A stretch of 64,000 nt of DNA, taken from an uncultured Persicobacter sp. Its GTDB lineage: Bacteria > Bacteroidota > Bacteroidia > Cytophagales > Cyclobacteriaceae. The DNA lies in contig CANMKE010000007.1 in the NCBI GenBank assembly GCA_947498325.1, positions 124,001 to 188,000 of the forward strand. The letters run 5' to 3'. Positions 43,533-51,606 of this stretch are shown piece after piece; positions within the stretch are counted from its first letter, which is position 1, and every line of letters starts with the position of its first letter. The notes beneath the pieces are model-generated. The model saw nothing but the letters and a program-made list of their open reading frames with translations, was not told where the DNA came from and did not search any database. Both the position numbers and the translations under genes were made by a program.

Positions 43533-44291
43533 ATGAAAAATTATTCTTCCATAGGCGGAGTGTTCTCTGGCGGAGGGGTGCGGGGTGTTGCTCATTTGGG
43601 GGTAATTAAGGCGCTGCAGGCTCGTGGAATAAATTTCGATATCGTTGCGGGTACCAGTTCTGGGGCACTTGTTGCCTGCTTTTATGCGGCGGGAGTTTCC
43701 CCTGATGATACCCTCGAAATTTTTAAAACCCTTACGGTTAGAAAGCTGCTCAAGCCAGCATGGAATCGGCGAGGATTATTGGACTTACATCAGCTTACAC
43801 CTTTATTTGATCAGTACCTTCCTGTACGCACTTTTGAAGCCCTCGAAAAGCCATTGACCATTTGTGCAATTAATATGACCGATGGGCAAGTGAAGTATTT
43901 TCAGTCGGGGGATTTATATGCACCGCTAATGGCGAGTTGTGCATTGCCGGGCATTTTTGCCCCGATTATTATTGACGGTAAGCAGTATGTGGATGGTGGG
44001 ATGTTGAATAATTTACCTGTGGAGGCGATTCTGGGCCGTGCAGATTTTATAGTGGGCAGCCATTGCAATGTGGTTAAGAAGGGGGACGAGCTGCTGACCA
44101 TCAAAAAAAATATTGAAAGATGCCTGCTGATGGCCGTTGGAGCCAATGTGAAAAATAGCCAAAAATGGTGTAACTGGTTTATTGAGCCACCATTACTTTG
44201 TGATTTTCAAGCCTTGGAAATGAAGCGTCTTGATCAGATTTTTCAGATTGGTTATGAATATGCTTCCCGTTATTTAGATTCACATCTGTAA
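43533..44291 (+). CDS. Patatin-like phospholipase (RssA-like)
   Basis: 252 aa. Oxyanion loop GGGVRG (13-18), nucleophile elbow GTSSG (S42) and catalytic dyad Asp in VDGGM (D154) are all present, so it is likely active. The small cytosolic patatin type hydrolyses acyl esters of phospholipids. No signal peptide. It lies 71 nt upstream of a PlsC-type acyltransferase on the same strand; the pair could remodel phospholipid acyl chains, which is inference from neighbourhood. Confidence 0.92.
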   Translation: MKNYSSIGGVFSGGGVRGVAHLGVIKALQARGINFDIVAGTSSGALVACFYAAGVSPDDTLEIFKTLTVRKLLKPAWNRRGLLDLHQLTPLFDQYLPVRTFEALEKPLTICAINMTDGQVKYFQSGDLYAPLMASCALPGIFAPIIIDGKQYVDGGMLNNLPVEAILGRADFIVGSHCNVVKKGDELLTIKKNIERCLLMAVGANVKNSQKWCNWFIEPPLLCDFQALEMKRLDQIFQIGYEYASRYLDSHL

Positions 44292-44362
44292 AAAGTTTAT
44301 TTGTAGGCTCAGTTTTTATTTCTCTAATTAAAAAGTAATTTTGAGCCTCAACTGAAATTTAT

Positions 44363-44932
44363 ATGTGGTATTTGATTGCTAAGATTATTTTTAAAGTTTC
44401 TGGTTGGACTGTTGAGCGCTCTTTTTCTGATGATGTCAAAAAGGCGGTCGTGATTGCAGCTCCGCATACCAGTAATTGGGATATTATTTATGCTCGTGCG
44501 GGCTTTTTTCTCATGAACTTGCCTGTTCGTTTCACCATTAAGCACGAGTGGGTGAAAAACCCTTTTGTGGGAGGCTTGCTCAAACAGCTCGGAGCCATCG
44601 GAATTGATCGCCGGCCAAAAGGGGAGCGTACCGATAAAAAACGCTCGATGGTGGATGCCATGGCCAACTTGTATGAAGGTGTGGACGAGATGATGATTTT
44701 GGTCACGCCTGAAGGTACAAGAAAATATGCCCCAAAATGGAAGACTGGTTTTTACCGCTTGGCGCAACAGGCTAATGTGCCAATTGCATTGGGCTATTTG
44801 GATTATGAAAATAAAAAAGCGGGTATTGGAACGTTGGTTTACCCTTCGGGAGATTATGAAGCTGACCTTAAGCTGATTCAGGATTTTTATCGGCCGATTA
44901 AAGGGCGATTCCCCGAGCAGGGCATCCGTTAA
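44363..44932 (+). CDS. 1-acyl-glycerol-3-phosphate acyltransferase-like protein
   Basis: 189 aa PlsC-fold enzyme. HX4D motif HTSNWD (H35-D40) and the glycerophosphate-binding PEGTR (116-120) are intact. It is short for PlsC (usually ~240 aa) and lacks the long N-terminal membrane region; one short hydrophobic stretch is at the start. It resembles the small LPLAT group that may acylate glycerol-phosphate or other lipid hydroxyls. Its intact HX4D contrasts with the Asn at the equivalent position in the OlsF-like protein 5 kb upstream. Confidence 0.88.
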   Translation: MWYLIAKIIFKVSGWTVERSFSDDVKKAVVIAAPHTSNWDIIYARAGFFLMNLPVRFTIKHEWVKNPFVGGLLKQLGAIGIDRRPKGERTDKKRSMVDAMANLYEGVDEMMILVTPEGTRKYAPKWKTGFYRLAQQANVPIALGYLDYENKKAGIGTLVYPSGDYEADLKLIQDFYRPIKGRFPEQGIR

Positions 44933-44948
44933 GAAAGGAAAAATATTT

Positions 44949-44979
44949 AAAGGGGAGGCAAAAGCTTCCCCTTTTTTTT
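44949..44979 (+). terminator. Rho-independent terminator after the PlsC-like gene
   Basis: AAAGGGGAGGC (44949-44959) pairs with GCTTCCCCTTT (44964-44974) with one G-T pair, followed by T. Confidence 0.88.
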
Positions 44980-45000
44980 CGGTCAAAATCTCGTTTCCGA

Positions 45001-45031
45001 CTTGGATTTCTATCAATACTCCTTAAATTTG
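45001..45031 (+). promoter_or_regulatory. Bacteroidota-type promoter of the cobalamin leader
   Basis: CTTG (45001-45004), a 19-nt spacer, then a perfect TAnnTTTG match TAAATTTG (45024-45031). It sits directly upstream of the riboswitch, which fits the expected transcription start near 45037. Confidence 0.65.
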
Positions 45032-45041
45032 ACATAAGAAA

Positions 45042-45200
45042 TGGTTCCTCAGAAGGATTAAAAGGGAATCTTGTGAAAATCAAGAACTGTTCCCGCAACT
45101 GTAATTTCGAGCAATGCCACGCTCATCCCTCACCACTGCCAAAAGAGGCGGGAAGGTCGAGTTAGTGGTTCGGAAAGTCAGGAGACCTGCCAATTTCAAA
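45042..45200 (+). promoter_or_regulatory. Cobalamin (B12) riboswitch
   Basis: The conserved aptamer blocks occur in order: AAGGGAATCTTGTGAAAATC, ACTGTTCCCGCAACTGTAAT, then CACTGCCAAAAGAGGCGGGA, GGAAGGTCGA and AGTCAGGAGACCTGCC. It is the adenosylcobalamin class by its B12-box and the closing AGTCAGGAGACCTGCC. It precedes cobT-cobS-cobC by about 370 nt. Two terminators lie in between, which suggests control by transcription attenuation. Confidence 0.95.
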
Positions 45201-45239
45201 TCTTTAGTAAGGTGATTTTCCGCTCGGGATAGGCAGAAA

Positions 45240-45350
45240 ATGAAAGATTTAAAATCTTACCTGTTGACGGTCAGCGTATCGGTTTTTGGCAATCAATCTG
45301 TTTGCAGCAATCGGGAGTTTTCCGCTCAGTTTTATTTTGTTTCTGGATAG
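45240..45350 (+). CDS. Possible 36-aa leader ORF after the riboswitch
   Basis: ATG at 45240, TAG at 45348-45350. The encoded peptide starts MKDLKSYLLTVSVSVFG and looks like the beginning of a signal peptide. B12 riboswitches in this phylum often precede a btuB receptor; this could be the start of a deleted receptor gene, or a chance ORF. Low support. Confidence 0.22.
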   Translation: MKDLKSYLLTVSVSVFGNQSVCSNREFSAQFYFVSG

Positions 45351-45365
45351 TTTAAATACGAAAAG

Positions 45366-45393
45366 CCGATAGGCGATACTGTCGGTTTTTTTT
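45366..45393 (+). terminator. First terminator in the cob leader
   Basis: CCGATAG (45366-45372) / CTGTCGG (45379-45385), with one T-G pair, is followed by T8. It lies 165 nt downstream of the riboswitch. Confidence 0.8.
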
Positions 45394-45462
45394 ACGAAAT
45401 GAAGGTGTCAGGGCATTATTTAGTGTTCAGACCTATACTATATTCTGTTAATTTTATTTGTG

Positions 45463-45495
45463 CCGATACCTATTTTTAGGTTATCGGTTTTTTTT
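45463..45495 (+). terminator. Second, look-alike terminator in the cob leader
   Basis: CCGATA (45463-45468) pairs with TATCGG (45482-45487) and CCTA (45469-45472) with TAGG (45477-45480), one T bulge, then T8. It shares the CCGATA base with the first terminator. Confidence 0.85.
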
Positions 45496-45572
45496 GCCTT
45501 AACCTTGAATCCCATTAATCCTTTAATTAACTCACTGAAATAATTACATTTAATATAATCAATACAATCCAT

Positions 45573-46619
45573 ATGAATCATACAAGCATTCCAACTGTTT
45601 CACCATTAAATCTTGAGTCCAAAGCTGCTATTCAGCATAAAATCGATCAGAAAATCAAGCCTGTCGGTTCTTTGGGCTTGCTCGAGTCCATCGCTTTGAA
45701 AGTTGCATTAATTCAGGAAACAGAGGCTCCCGAAATCAGTAATCCCCACTTATTTGTTTTTGCCGCTGACCATGGCATCACAGCAGAAGGCGTGAGCCCT
45801 TTTCCTTCAGAGGTAACCCCTCAGATGGTATTGAATTTTCTTTCTGGCGGAGCTGGGATCAATGCTTTTGCGAACCGACACGGTTGGTCACTCAAGGTGG
45901 TAGATGCAGGGGTGAATTTTGACTTCGAAGCCCACCCGTTGCTGGTTGACGCCAAAGTGAAAAAGGGCACAGGCAATTTCCTGAAAACACCTGCCATGTC
46001 GGAATCTGAATGTTTGAGTGCCTTTGCAAAAGCCTCCGCTTTGGTGCAAGAGGCCAAGGAGGCCGGCGCCAATACCATTGCTTTTGGAGAAATGGGCATT
46101 GGAAATACCACCACCGCTTCTTTGCTAATGGCGAAAGTTTTAGGACTTTCAGGAACGGAATGTGCGGGCAAAGGTACCGGAGCCAATGAGGCCATTGTGG
46201 CGCGCAAAGCCGAAGTGATTGATTTGGCCTTGGAGAAATATGCCGACCTGAAGGCTCCTTTGGCGATTCTTTCTGCCATGGGCGGCCTTGAAATTGCGAT
46301 GGTTTGTGGTGCGATGCTGGAGGCGGCAGCGCAGCGGATGCTGATTGTGGTTGATGGATTTATCATCACTTCTGCCTTGTTAATGGCTGAGCAGCTTTGT
46401 CCTGAAGTGCTTGATTATTGTGTTTTTGCTCACCAGTCCAATGAGCAGGGACATCAAAAGATGCTGAAACACTTTAACGCCACACCAATTTTGCAACTGG
46501 GCCTCCGCCTGGGCGAAGGAACGGGTGCGGCACTGGCATTGCCGATGATTCAGTCTTCCGTTGATTTTTTAAATCAGATGAACAGTTTTGAAACAGGCGG
46601 CGTAGCCACAGGCGAATGA
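45573..46619 (+). CDS. cobT: Nicotinate-nucleotide--dimethylbenzimidazole phosphoribosyltransferase
   Basis: 348 aa. Makes alpha-ribazole phosphate from nicotinate mononucleotide and DMB for the lower ligand of B12. The catalytic Glu lies in LGLRLGEGTGAALALPM (E315, matching E317 of Salmonella CobT). Other marks are KIKPVGSLGLLE, FAADHGITAEGVSPFPSEVT and GEMGIGNTTTASLL. Head of cobT-cobS-cobC (ATGA overlap, then 0-nt gap) under the B12 riboswitch. cobU/cobP is absent from this cluster. Confidence 0.96.
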   Translation: MNHTSIPTVSPLNLESKAAIQHKIDQKIKPVGSLGLLESIALKVALIQETEAPEISNPHLFVFAADHGITAEGVSPFPSEVTPQMVLNFLSGGAGINAFANRHGWSLKVVDAGVNFDFEAHPLLVDAKVKKGTGNFLKTPAMSESECLSAFAKASALVQEAKEAGANTIAFGEMGIGNTTTASLLMAKVLGLSGTECAGKGTGANEAIVARKAEVIDLALEKYADLKAPLAILSAMGGLEIAMVCGAMLEAAAQRMLIVVDGFIITSALLMAEQLCPEVLDYCVFAHQSNEQGHQKMLKHFNATPILQLGLRLGEGTGAALALPMIQSSVDFLNQMNSFETGGVATGE

Positions 46620-47377
46620 GGCGGCAGTGGCATTTGTTCCTAACGGCAATGATGTTTTTTACACGGATTCCTATCCCTGTAAAAATTCCTTATGGACAGG
46701 ACTATCTTGATGGTGCAACGCGGTATTTTCCTCTCATTGGTTATTTGGTGGGGGGAATTTGTGCGTTGGTTTATTTCTTGGCTCAGCAGTTGTGGAGCCC
46801 AGAAATCGCCTTGTTGTTTTCCATGGTGTCAGGCATTTTGGTAACAGGCGCATTTCATGAAGACGGCTGGAGTGATATGTGGGATGGCTTCGGCGGTGGA
46901 TGGACCAAAGATCGAATTTTGGTCATTATGAAAGATTCCAGGATCGGTGCTTATGGTGGAATTGCTTTGGTGCTGTTATTACTGATGAAATTCTTTGCTT
47001 TGCGCGATCTTGCTCCTGGGCCAATTTTATGGTCAATATGGACAGCGCATGTGCTCAGTAGAATTATGGCGGGCTCGGTAACTTATCAATATCCATATGC
47101 CCGCGCGGAAGATGATCCTACCGCCAAACCAAGTATAAAGCGGCCTCAGCCTGTAGATTTATTGTTTTATTTGCTGTTTATGCTGATCCCTTTTGCTTTT
47201 GCTCCAACGCTTGCCTTTTTATGGATCATCCTACCCGCATTTTTGGTGCGAACCTATATGGCGTGGTATTTCAAACGATGGGTGGGCGGTTATACGGGCG
47301 ACTGTCTCGGGGCCATACAGCAAGCCACAGAAGTAACGATCTATTTGTCTATTTTAGCCATGATTGCTTTAGTCTGA
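46616..47377 (+). CDS. cobS: Adenosylcobinamide-GDP ribazoletransferase
   Basis: 253 aa integral membrane protein. The Asp-rich Mg2+ site HEDGWSDMWDGFGGGW is at about 81-96; TRIPIPVK near the N-terminus and VGGYTGDCLGAIQQATEVTI near the C-terminus are CobS signatures. It joins adenosylcobinamide-GDP to alpha-ribazole to give adenosylcobalamin. Its ATG overlaps the cobT stop (ATGA), which implies coupled translation. Confidence 0.95.
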   Translation: MRRQWHLFLTAMMFFTRIPIPVKIPYGQDYLDGATRYFPLIGYLVGGICALVYFLAQQLWSPEIALLFSMVSGILVTGAFHEDGWSDMWDGFGGGWTKDRILVIMKDSRIGAYGGIALVLLLLMKFFALRDLAPGPILWSIWTAHVLSRIMAGSVTYQYPYARAEDDPTAKPSIKRPQPVDLLFYLLFMLIPFAFAPTLAFLWIILPAFLVRTYMAWYFKRWVGGYTGDCLGAIQQATEVTIYLSILAMIALV

Positions 47378-47944
47378 ATGAAAAAAATTACGCTGATAAG
47401 ACACACCACTCCCAAGGTAGAAAAGGGGATATGCTATGGGCAACTCGACTTGCCCGTAGCATCTTCATTTCCTCAGGAATCTGCCTCAGTTCGCGAAAAG
47501 TTAGGGGAGGCAGATTTTGACCTGCTATATTCGTCCCCATTGTTGCGGACAAAGTTGCTTGCCGAAGCGTTATTTTCTCCCTTAGAAATTGTGTTCAGTG
47601 ATTCGCTTAAAGAGTTTGATTTCGGGATTTTCGAGGGGAAACGATGGACAGATTTACCTCAGGAATTGTTCGATGCCTGGGATGCAGATTTATTGAATTT
47701 TCAGTTTGAGCAAGGGGAGTGCCTGAAAGGTTTTTACCACAGAGTGAAAGAACTCACAGGCGCTTCAGCTTTTCAGTCAGCAGAAAATATAGCGATTGTT
47801 ACCCATGCAGGCGTGATCAGGTGTTTGCTTGCCTGGGCTTGGGATGTTGAGGTGGAGAAAATTTTTCAGTTTGACTTTCCTTACGGATCAGTATTGGAAA
47901 TCAAATATTGGGGACCGGGAAAAATTCAATGGAAACTTCTCTGA
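47378..47944 (+). CDS. cobC: Histidine-phosphatase (alpha-ribazole phosphatase)
   Basis: 188 aa. Phosphoglycerate-mutase fold with the LIRHT motif (H9 is the phospho-histidine), EFDFGIFEGKRW and THAGVIR. By position after cobT and cobS it probably dephosphorylates alpha-ribazole phosphate or cobalamin 5'-phosphate. It starts immediately after the cobS stop. Convergent with the kinase gene downstream. Confidence 0.88.
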   Translation: MKKITLIRHTTPKVEKGICYGQLDLPVASSFPQESASVREKLGEADFDLLYSSPLLRTKLLAEALFSPLEIVFSDSLKEFDFGIFEGKRWTDLPQELFDAWDADLLNFQFEQGECLKGFYHRVKELTGASAFQSAENIAIVTHAGVIRCLLAWAWDVEVEKIFQFDFPYGSVLEIKYWGPGKIQWKLL

Positions 47945-47985
47945 TAAAAAAATAAAAACTCAAGGCCAATGCTGGGATTTATCCC

Positions 47986-48771
47986 TTAATGCTGAAGTTT
48001 TTTCTGAAGAAAAATACGCTTCAGACCGTGAAGGAATTTCTTGGTGTAATGGCGTTTTTTTCCGAGGAAATTTTTTACCGACAGCAATGGCATGACAACA
48101 TCGCCAAAATTTTTCTGCTCAATTTCTGCATATCGCTTGGCCAAATAAATCAGCGCATCAACATCAGAGGTTAAAGATTGTACATTTTTGATTTTTGCCC
48201 GCCGATTGAACTCATGGTTAAAGCTCATCCTGTTGATGTCAATCAGTGCAAAACGATAATTCCTTTCAGGGCCTTTGTGTACCAAAATATTCCCCCCATT
48301 AAAATCTTTATGTAGAATTCCCTGTGCATGAAGATCATGAATGACAAAATCAATGAACTGATCAATGATCAGTGCCCGATCTTCCACCTCAGTAGAGAGC
48401 AAATGGGAAACATCATACATCCCCGGATCAAAATCCGAAATATAATAGGCGTTCTTTAAAATGCCCCACCTGTTTTTTACTTCAATATAACTGATCGGTT
48501 GAGGCGTGTCCACACCCATTTCAAGCAACTGAAGGGCGTGCAGGTAAGAACGCTCCGCTTTTGTTTTTCTAATAAATGAATAAATAAAAGTATTGGCCAA
48601 AGTTGGCTTTCCAAAGGATTTTACGCAGAGTTTCTGGGCTCCGCAATCCACTACCTTTACCTCATTTCTCCCACCCTGTAGTGTTGTTCCAATGCTGTTG
48701 AAATTTTCATGAAGCTCATCAAGGAATGCCTGCTGCGCTTCACCCGTCGAAATTATTTTTACTTTATTCAT
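47986..48771 (-). CDS. Kdo/WaaP-family lipopolysaccharide kinase
   Basis: 261 aa from ATG 48771. Protein-kinase-like fold: catalytic loop GILHKDFNGGNILV (HxD...N pattern) and metal motif ALIDINRMSF (D-x-N in place of DFG). VVDCGAQKLCVKSFGKP holds the lysine of the N-lobe. This group (KdkA/WaaP/InaA) phosphorylates Kdo or heptose of the LPS inner core on the cytoplasmic side. Kdo kinase is favoured because Bacteroidota often have a single phosphorylated Kdo. It is a single gene on its strand. Confidence 0.85.
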   Translation of the reverse strand: MNKVKIISTGEAQQAFLDELHENFNSIGTTLQGGRNEVKVVDCGAQKLCVKSFGKPTLANTFIYSFIRKTKAERSYLHALQLLEMGVDTPQPISYIEVKNRWGILKNAYYISDFDPGMYDVSHLLSTEVEDRALIIDQFIDFVIHDLHAQGILHKDFNGGNILVHKGPERNYRFALIDINRMSFNHEFNRRAKIKNVQSLTSDVDALIYLAKRYAEIEQKNFGDVVMPLLSVKNFLGKKRHYTKKFLHGLKRIFLQKKLQH

Positions 48772-49007
48772 AAGATTCCGCAAAGTTAAGGTTTTTTAGT
48801 CGAATGATTGAATAGATGATCATTTAAAAAGTTGTTATATTCTAAATGTACCTTAATTGTGAGTTTTAAGTGCAGAAACAAGGCGCTTAACCGAATAAAT
48901 GTTCTTTAATGTCTGCGTATTTATTTTGGCTATTTTTAATTATAAAGTCTATTTTTTATATTATTTTGATTGAATTTAATAGGGGTAATTTAGACTGAAA
49001 CTATCGT

Positions 49008-50624
49008 ATGAGAAAAATATTAATAGGACTCGTGATTGGCGTGATTTTTATACAGTGTACAGAAAAAAGAAGGACTCCAATCCCTAATGTTATGCTTTCA
49101 TACACGCCAGATACTCCCCTGTACGAAGTTTTTGAAGCCTTTCAGAATGTAGGCTTATTTGAAGACAGCAAGACTTTTGTGGATGCCGAATTGGTAACCA
49201 ATCAGGATGCCGTGGTGCAGGACTTTTTAGCCACCAAGGGCAGGGATAAACAAACGCTATCGGCTTTGTTTAAAAGGCATTATGAATTGCCTGAGGCCAA
49301 ACATGAGGTAGCGCTGAAGCCTACGGATAGTATGGAGGAGCATATTGCCATGCTTTGGCCTTTACTTGTTCATCAGGATTCGGTACAGCAGCAGGGGTCA
49401 AGTCTTATTGCGGTGCCCAAGCCATACGTTATTCCTGGAGGTCGCTTTCGTGAAGGGTATTACTGGGATAGTTATTTTACGATGCTTGGACTTTTGGAAG
49501 CTGGTAAGCTTGAATTGGTGACGGGCATGGTCGATAATTTTGCCTATTTGCTGAAGACTTATGGTTTGATTCCCAATGGTAACCGAACTTATTATTTGTC
49601 GCGATCGCAACCGCCAGTTTTTGCCATGATGGTCAAGGCACTTGAAGAGAAAAAGGGGCGGGAATTCTGTCTGAAATATCTGCCTGCACTTCAGCGGGAA
49701 TATGCTTTTTGGATGGATGGTGCTGCGGAACTTCAGCCTAAAGGGCAATACCGCCGTGTGGTGAAGTTGTCAACAGGTCAGGTATTAAACAGGTATTGGG
49801 ACGATGAAAACAGTCCAAGGCCAGAGAGTTTCCGTGAGGATGAAGCCCTTGCCAAGGGGCTGCCAGAGGAGCAGCAAAAAGAAATGTACAGAAATCTTCG
49901 TGCGGGTGCTGAAAGTGGCTGGGATTTTTCTGCCCGTTGGTTCCGCGATCAGCAGTCGTTATCAGAAATCCATACGACGGAAATTTTACCCGTAGATTTG
50001 AACTGTATGCTGTACTTTTTGGAGCATACCATTGCTGAATATCATAACGAGCTGGATCAATATGAGGAAGCAAAACTGATGGCAACAAAAGCGCAGACCC
50101 GCAAAATGGCCATTCAGGAGTTGATGTGGTCGCGGAAGCATGGTTTTTTTGTGGATTATGACTGGAAGCAGGAAAAGAAACGCTACATTTTCACCCTCGC
50201 TGGTGCATGGCCGTTATATTTTAACCTCGCCTCAGACGCTCAGGCGCTTAAAGTAACTCATAAATTGAGCGCTGATTTTCTAAAATCAGGCGGATGGGTG
50301 ACCACCTTGATTAACTCTACCCAACAATGGGACAGCCCGAATGGATGGGCACCCTTGCAATGGGTCGTATTCAAGGGGCTGGAGAATTACAACCAAAAGC
50401 TACTCGCCAAAAAAGGTGCGCAGCGTTGGGTTGAGCTCAATAGAAAAGTATGGAAAAACACGGGGAAAATGATGGAAAAATACAATGTGGTGGATGCTGA
50501 TTTGTTGGCTGGCGGCGGCGAATACCCTGCCCAGGATGGCTTCGGCTGGACAAACGGTGTGGTGGTGGCCATGTTGGCGGACGGTGTTATGGAAAAGAAA
50601 AAGGCAACAGTGGTGGCAGAGTAA
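49008..50624 (+). CDS. treA: Periplasmic trehalase (GH37), lipoprotein form
   Basis: 538 aa. Lipobox FIQC (about C17), so a lipoprotein. GH37 signatures: PGGRFREGYYWDSYFTMLGL (signature 1) and QQWDSPNGWAPLQWVVF (signature 2). The catalytic acid Asp lies in the AGAESGWDFSARWF block and the base Glu near EYPAQDGFGWTNGV. It splits trehalose into two glucose molecules outside the cytoplasm. No sugar transporter is adjacent. Confidence 0.93.
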   Translation: MRKILIGLVIGVIFIQCTEKRRTPIPNVMLSYTPDTPLYEVFEAFQNVGLFEDSKTFVDAELVTNQDAVVQDFLATKGRDKQTLSALFKRHYELPEAKHEVALKPTDSMEEHIAMLWPLLVHQDSVQQQGSSLIAVPKPYVIPGGRFREGYYWDSYFTMLGLLEAGKLELVTGMVDNFAYLLKTYGLIPNGNRTYYLSRSQPPVFAMMVKALEEKKGREFCLKYLPALQREYAFWMDGAAELQPKGQYRRVVKLSTGQVLNRYWDDENSPRPESFREDEALAKGLPEEQQKEMYRNLRAGAESGWDFSARWFRDQQSLSEIHTTEILPVDLNCMLYFLEHTIAEYHNELDQYEEAKLMATKAQTRKMAIQELMWSRKHGFFVDYDWKQEKKRYIFTLAGAWPLYFNLASDAQALKVTHKLSADFLKSGGWVTTLINSTQQWDSPNGWAPLQWVVFKGLENYNQKLLAKKGAQRWVELNRKVWKNTGKMMEKYNVVDADLLAGGGEYPAQDGFGWTNGVVVAMLADGVMEKKKATVVAE

Positions 50625-50701
50625 CTATTTTTTTGTGATTTTTATCAATAAAATTAATGGGATCTGTTGGCTTTTGATAGGATTCCTTATAGGTTTGTGG
50701 C

Positions 50702-51088
50702 GTGAAAAAATTTTTAGTCCTGCACCTAACGATCAACATCCTCATTGCATCCTTTGCAAGAATTGGGGTGGTGTTCACCTACGAGGTGTTCCAGGACTAT
50801 ATTGCCCAAAATTTATGTGAAAATAGATTTGAGCCAATCACGGTTTGTTATGGCAGTTGCTTTGTGAAAAATGGTTTTGAGCAAATTGAAACCGCAGCAC
50901 AATCTACGCAGCAACAAGCGCAAGGCACGCCAGTAAACATTGTATTCGATTTTTTCTCAAATGATTTATTTGCGATCTCATTGCCCAAAATGAGTGATTT
51001 TACAGGACTGCAGCATCATGCGTGGTACCTGAATTTGTATGCCTTTTTGCAAAAAGGAAAAGTATTTGTCCCTCCTGTGGCTGTCTAA
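50702..51088 (+). CDS. Small Cys-motif protein of a putative copper locus
   Basis: 128 aa, GTG start. N-terminal hydrophobic segment (KKFLVLHLTINILIASFARI), then DYIAQNLCENRFEPITVCYG and SCFVKN: C39, C49 and C53. This LCENR...CxGxC arrangement recurs in small Bacteroidota proteins encoded beside metal-related TonB receptors. Here it lies just before a His/Met-rich lipoprotein and an OprC-like receptor. The last quarter has HHAWYLNLYAFLQKGKVFVP. Role unknown; a copper or heavy-metal handling function is inferred from context. Confidence 0.62.
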   Translation: MKKFLVLHLTINILIASFARIGVVFTYEVFQDYIAQNLCENRFEPITVCYGSCFVKNGFEQIETAAQSTQQQAQGTPVNIVFDFFSNDLFAISLPKMSDFTGLQHHAWYLNLYAFLQKGKVFVPPVAV

Positions 51089-51122
51089 GGCCATTTTTCT
51101 TCAATCAAATTTGTTTTTTGTA

Positions 51123-51152
51123 TCCTGTAAAGGTGTAATTCATTGTGTCTTA
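51123..51152. repeat. Degenerate REP-like element (TGTAAAGG...GTGTCT form)
   Basis: CCTGTAAAGGTGTAATTCAT followed by TGTGTCTTA. It is similar, in reverse orientation, to the 51443 and 60960 elements. Confidence 0.55.
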
Positions 51153-51175
51153 ATGGTTTTTGTGTGCTTTGTTTT

Positions 51176-51203
51176 GTAGGGACGTTGCATGCAACGTCCG
51201 TAC
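51176..51203. repeat. Palindromic repeat GGACGTTGCATGCAACGTCC
   Basis: A perfect 20-nt palindrome at 51180-51199, inside a GTAG...GTAC frame, of the type GTAGGGACGTTGCATGCAAC. Similar short palindromes are scattered in many Bacteroidota and cyanobacterial genomes. Confidence 0.75.
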
Positions 51204-51365
51204 CGTCAGGTACAAAATACATAGCAGTTTAGTTCAATCATCCATAAAGTATGGACGTAACCATCACTTGATGTTATCCCGCGGAACTTTATTTCAATGT
51301 TGTGTGGGATAACCCGAAGTCATTAAGTTAAGGATTTCGGCCTTGCTCAGGTCTAAATTTGAAAT

Positions 51366-51396
51366 GTTTGTAAAGGCATAATTCATTCTGTCTCAC
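51366..51396. repeat. Degenerate REP-like element
   Basis: TTTGTAAAGGCATAATTCAT then TCTGTCTCACG. Reverse-orientation relative of the 51443 palindrome. Confidence 0.55.
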
Positions 51397-51442
51397 GTAA
51401 CAATTTGAATTCATCCATGAGAAAATCGATAAGATCAGCATT

Positions 51443-51475
51443 GTGTGAGACGTAATTAATTACGTCTTTACAGGA
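51443..51475. repeat. Palindromic repeat AGACGTAATTAATTACGTCT
   Basis: A perfect 20-nt palindrome (51448-51467) flanked by GTG on the left and TTACAGGAT on the right. The same element, with two changes, is found at 60960-60991. Confidence 0.8.
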
Positions 51476-51606
51476 TCATGGGCTAATCTAAATATCTCAT
51501 CGTTTTATTGACTGCAGGAAATTTTCCGAAAGATAAACTATACGCAATCAATTTAATGATGTGAATAACAGTAATTAATAAATACCTATATCAATTAATC
51601 AAACCT

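Larger units (their letters stand above)
51089..51606. other. Intergenic region rich in REP-like palindromes
   Basis: About 520 nt without a gene. It holds several palindromic or partly palindromic elements, listed separately, and a further inverted repeat GTTATCCC (51273-51280) / GGGATAAC (51306-51313). No coding ORF seen. Confidence 0.6.
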
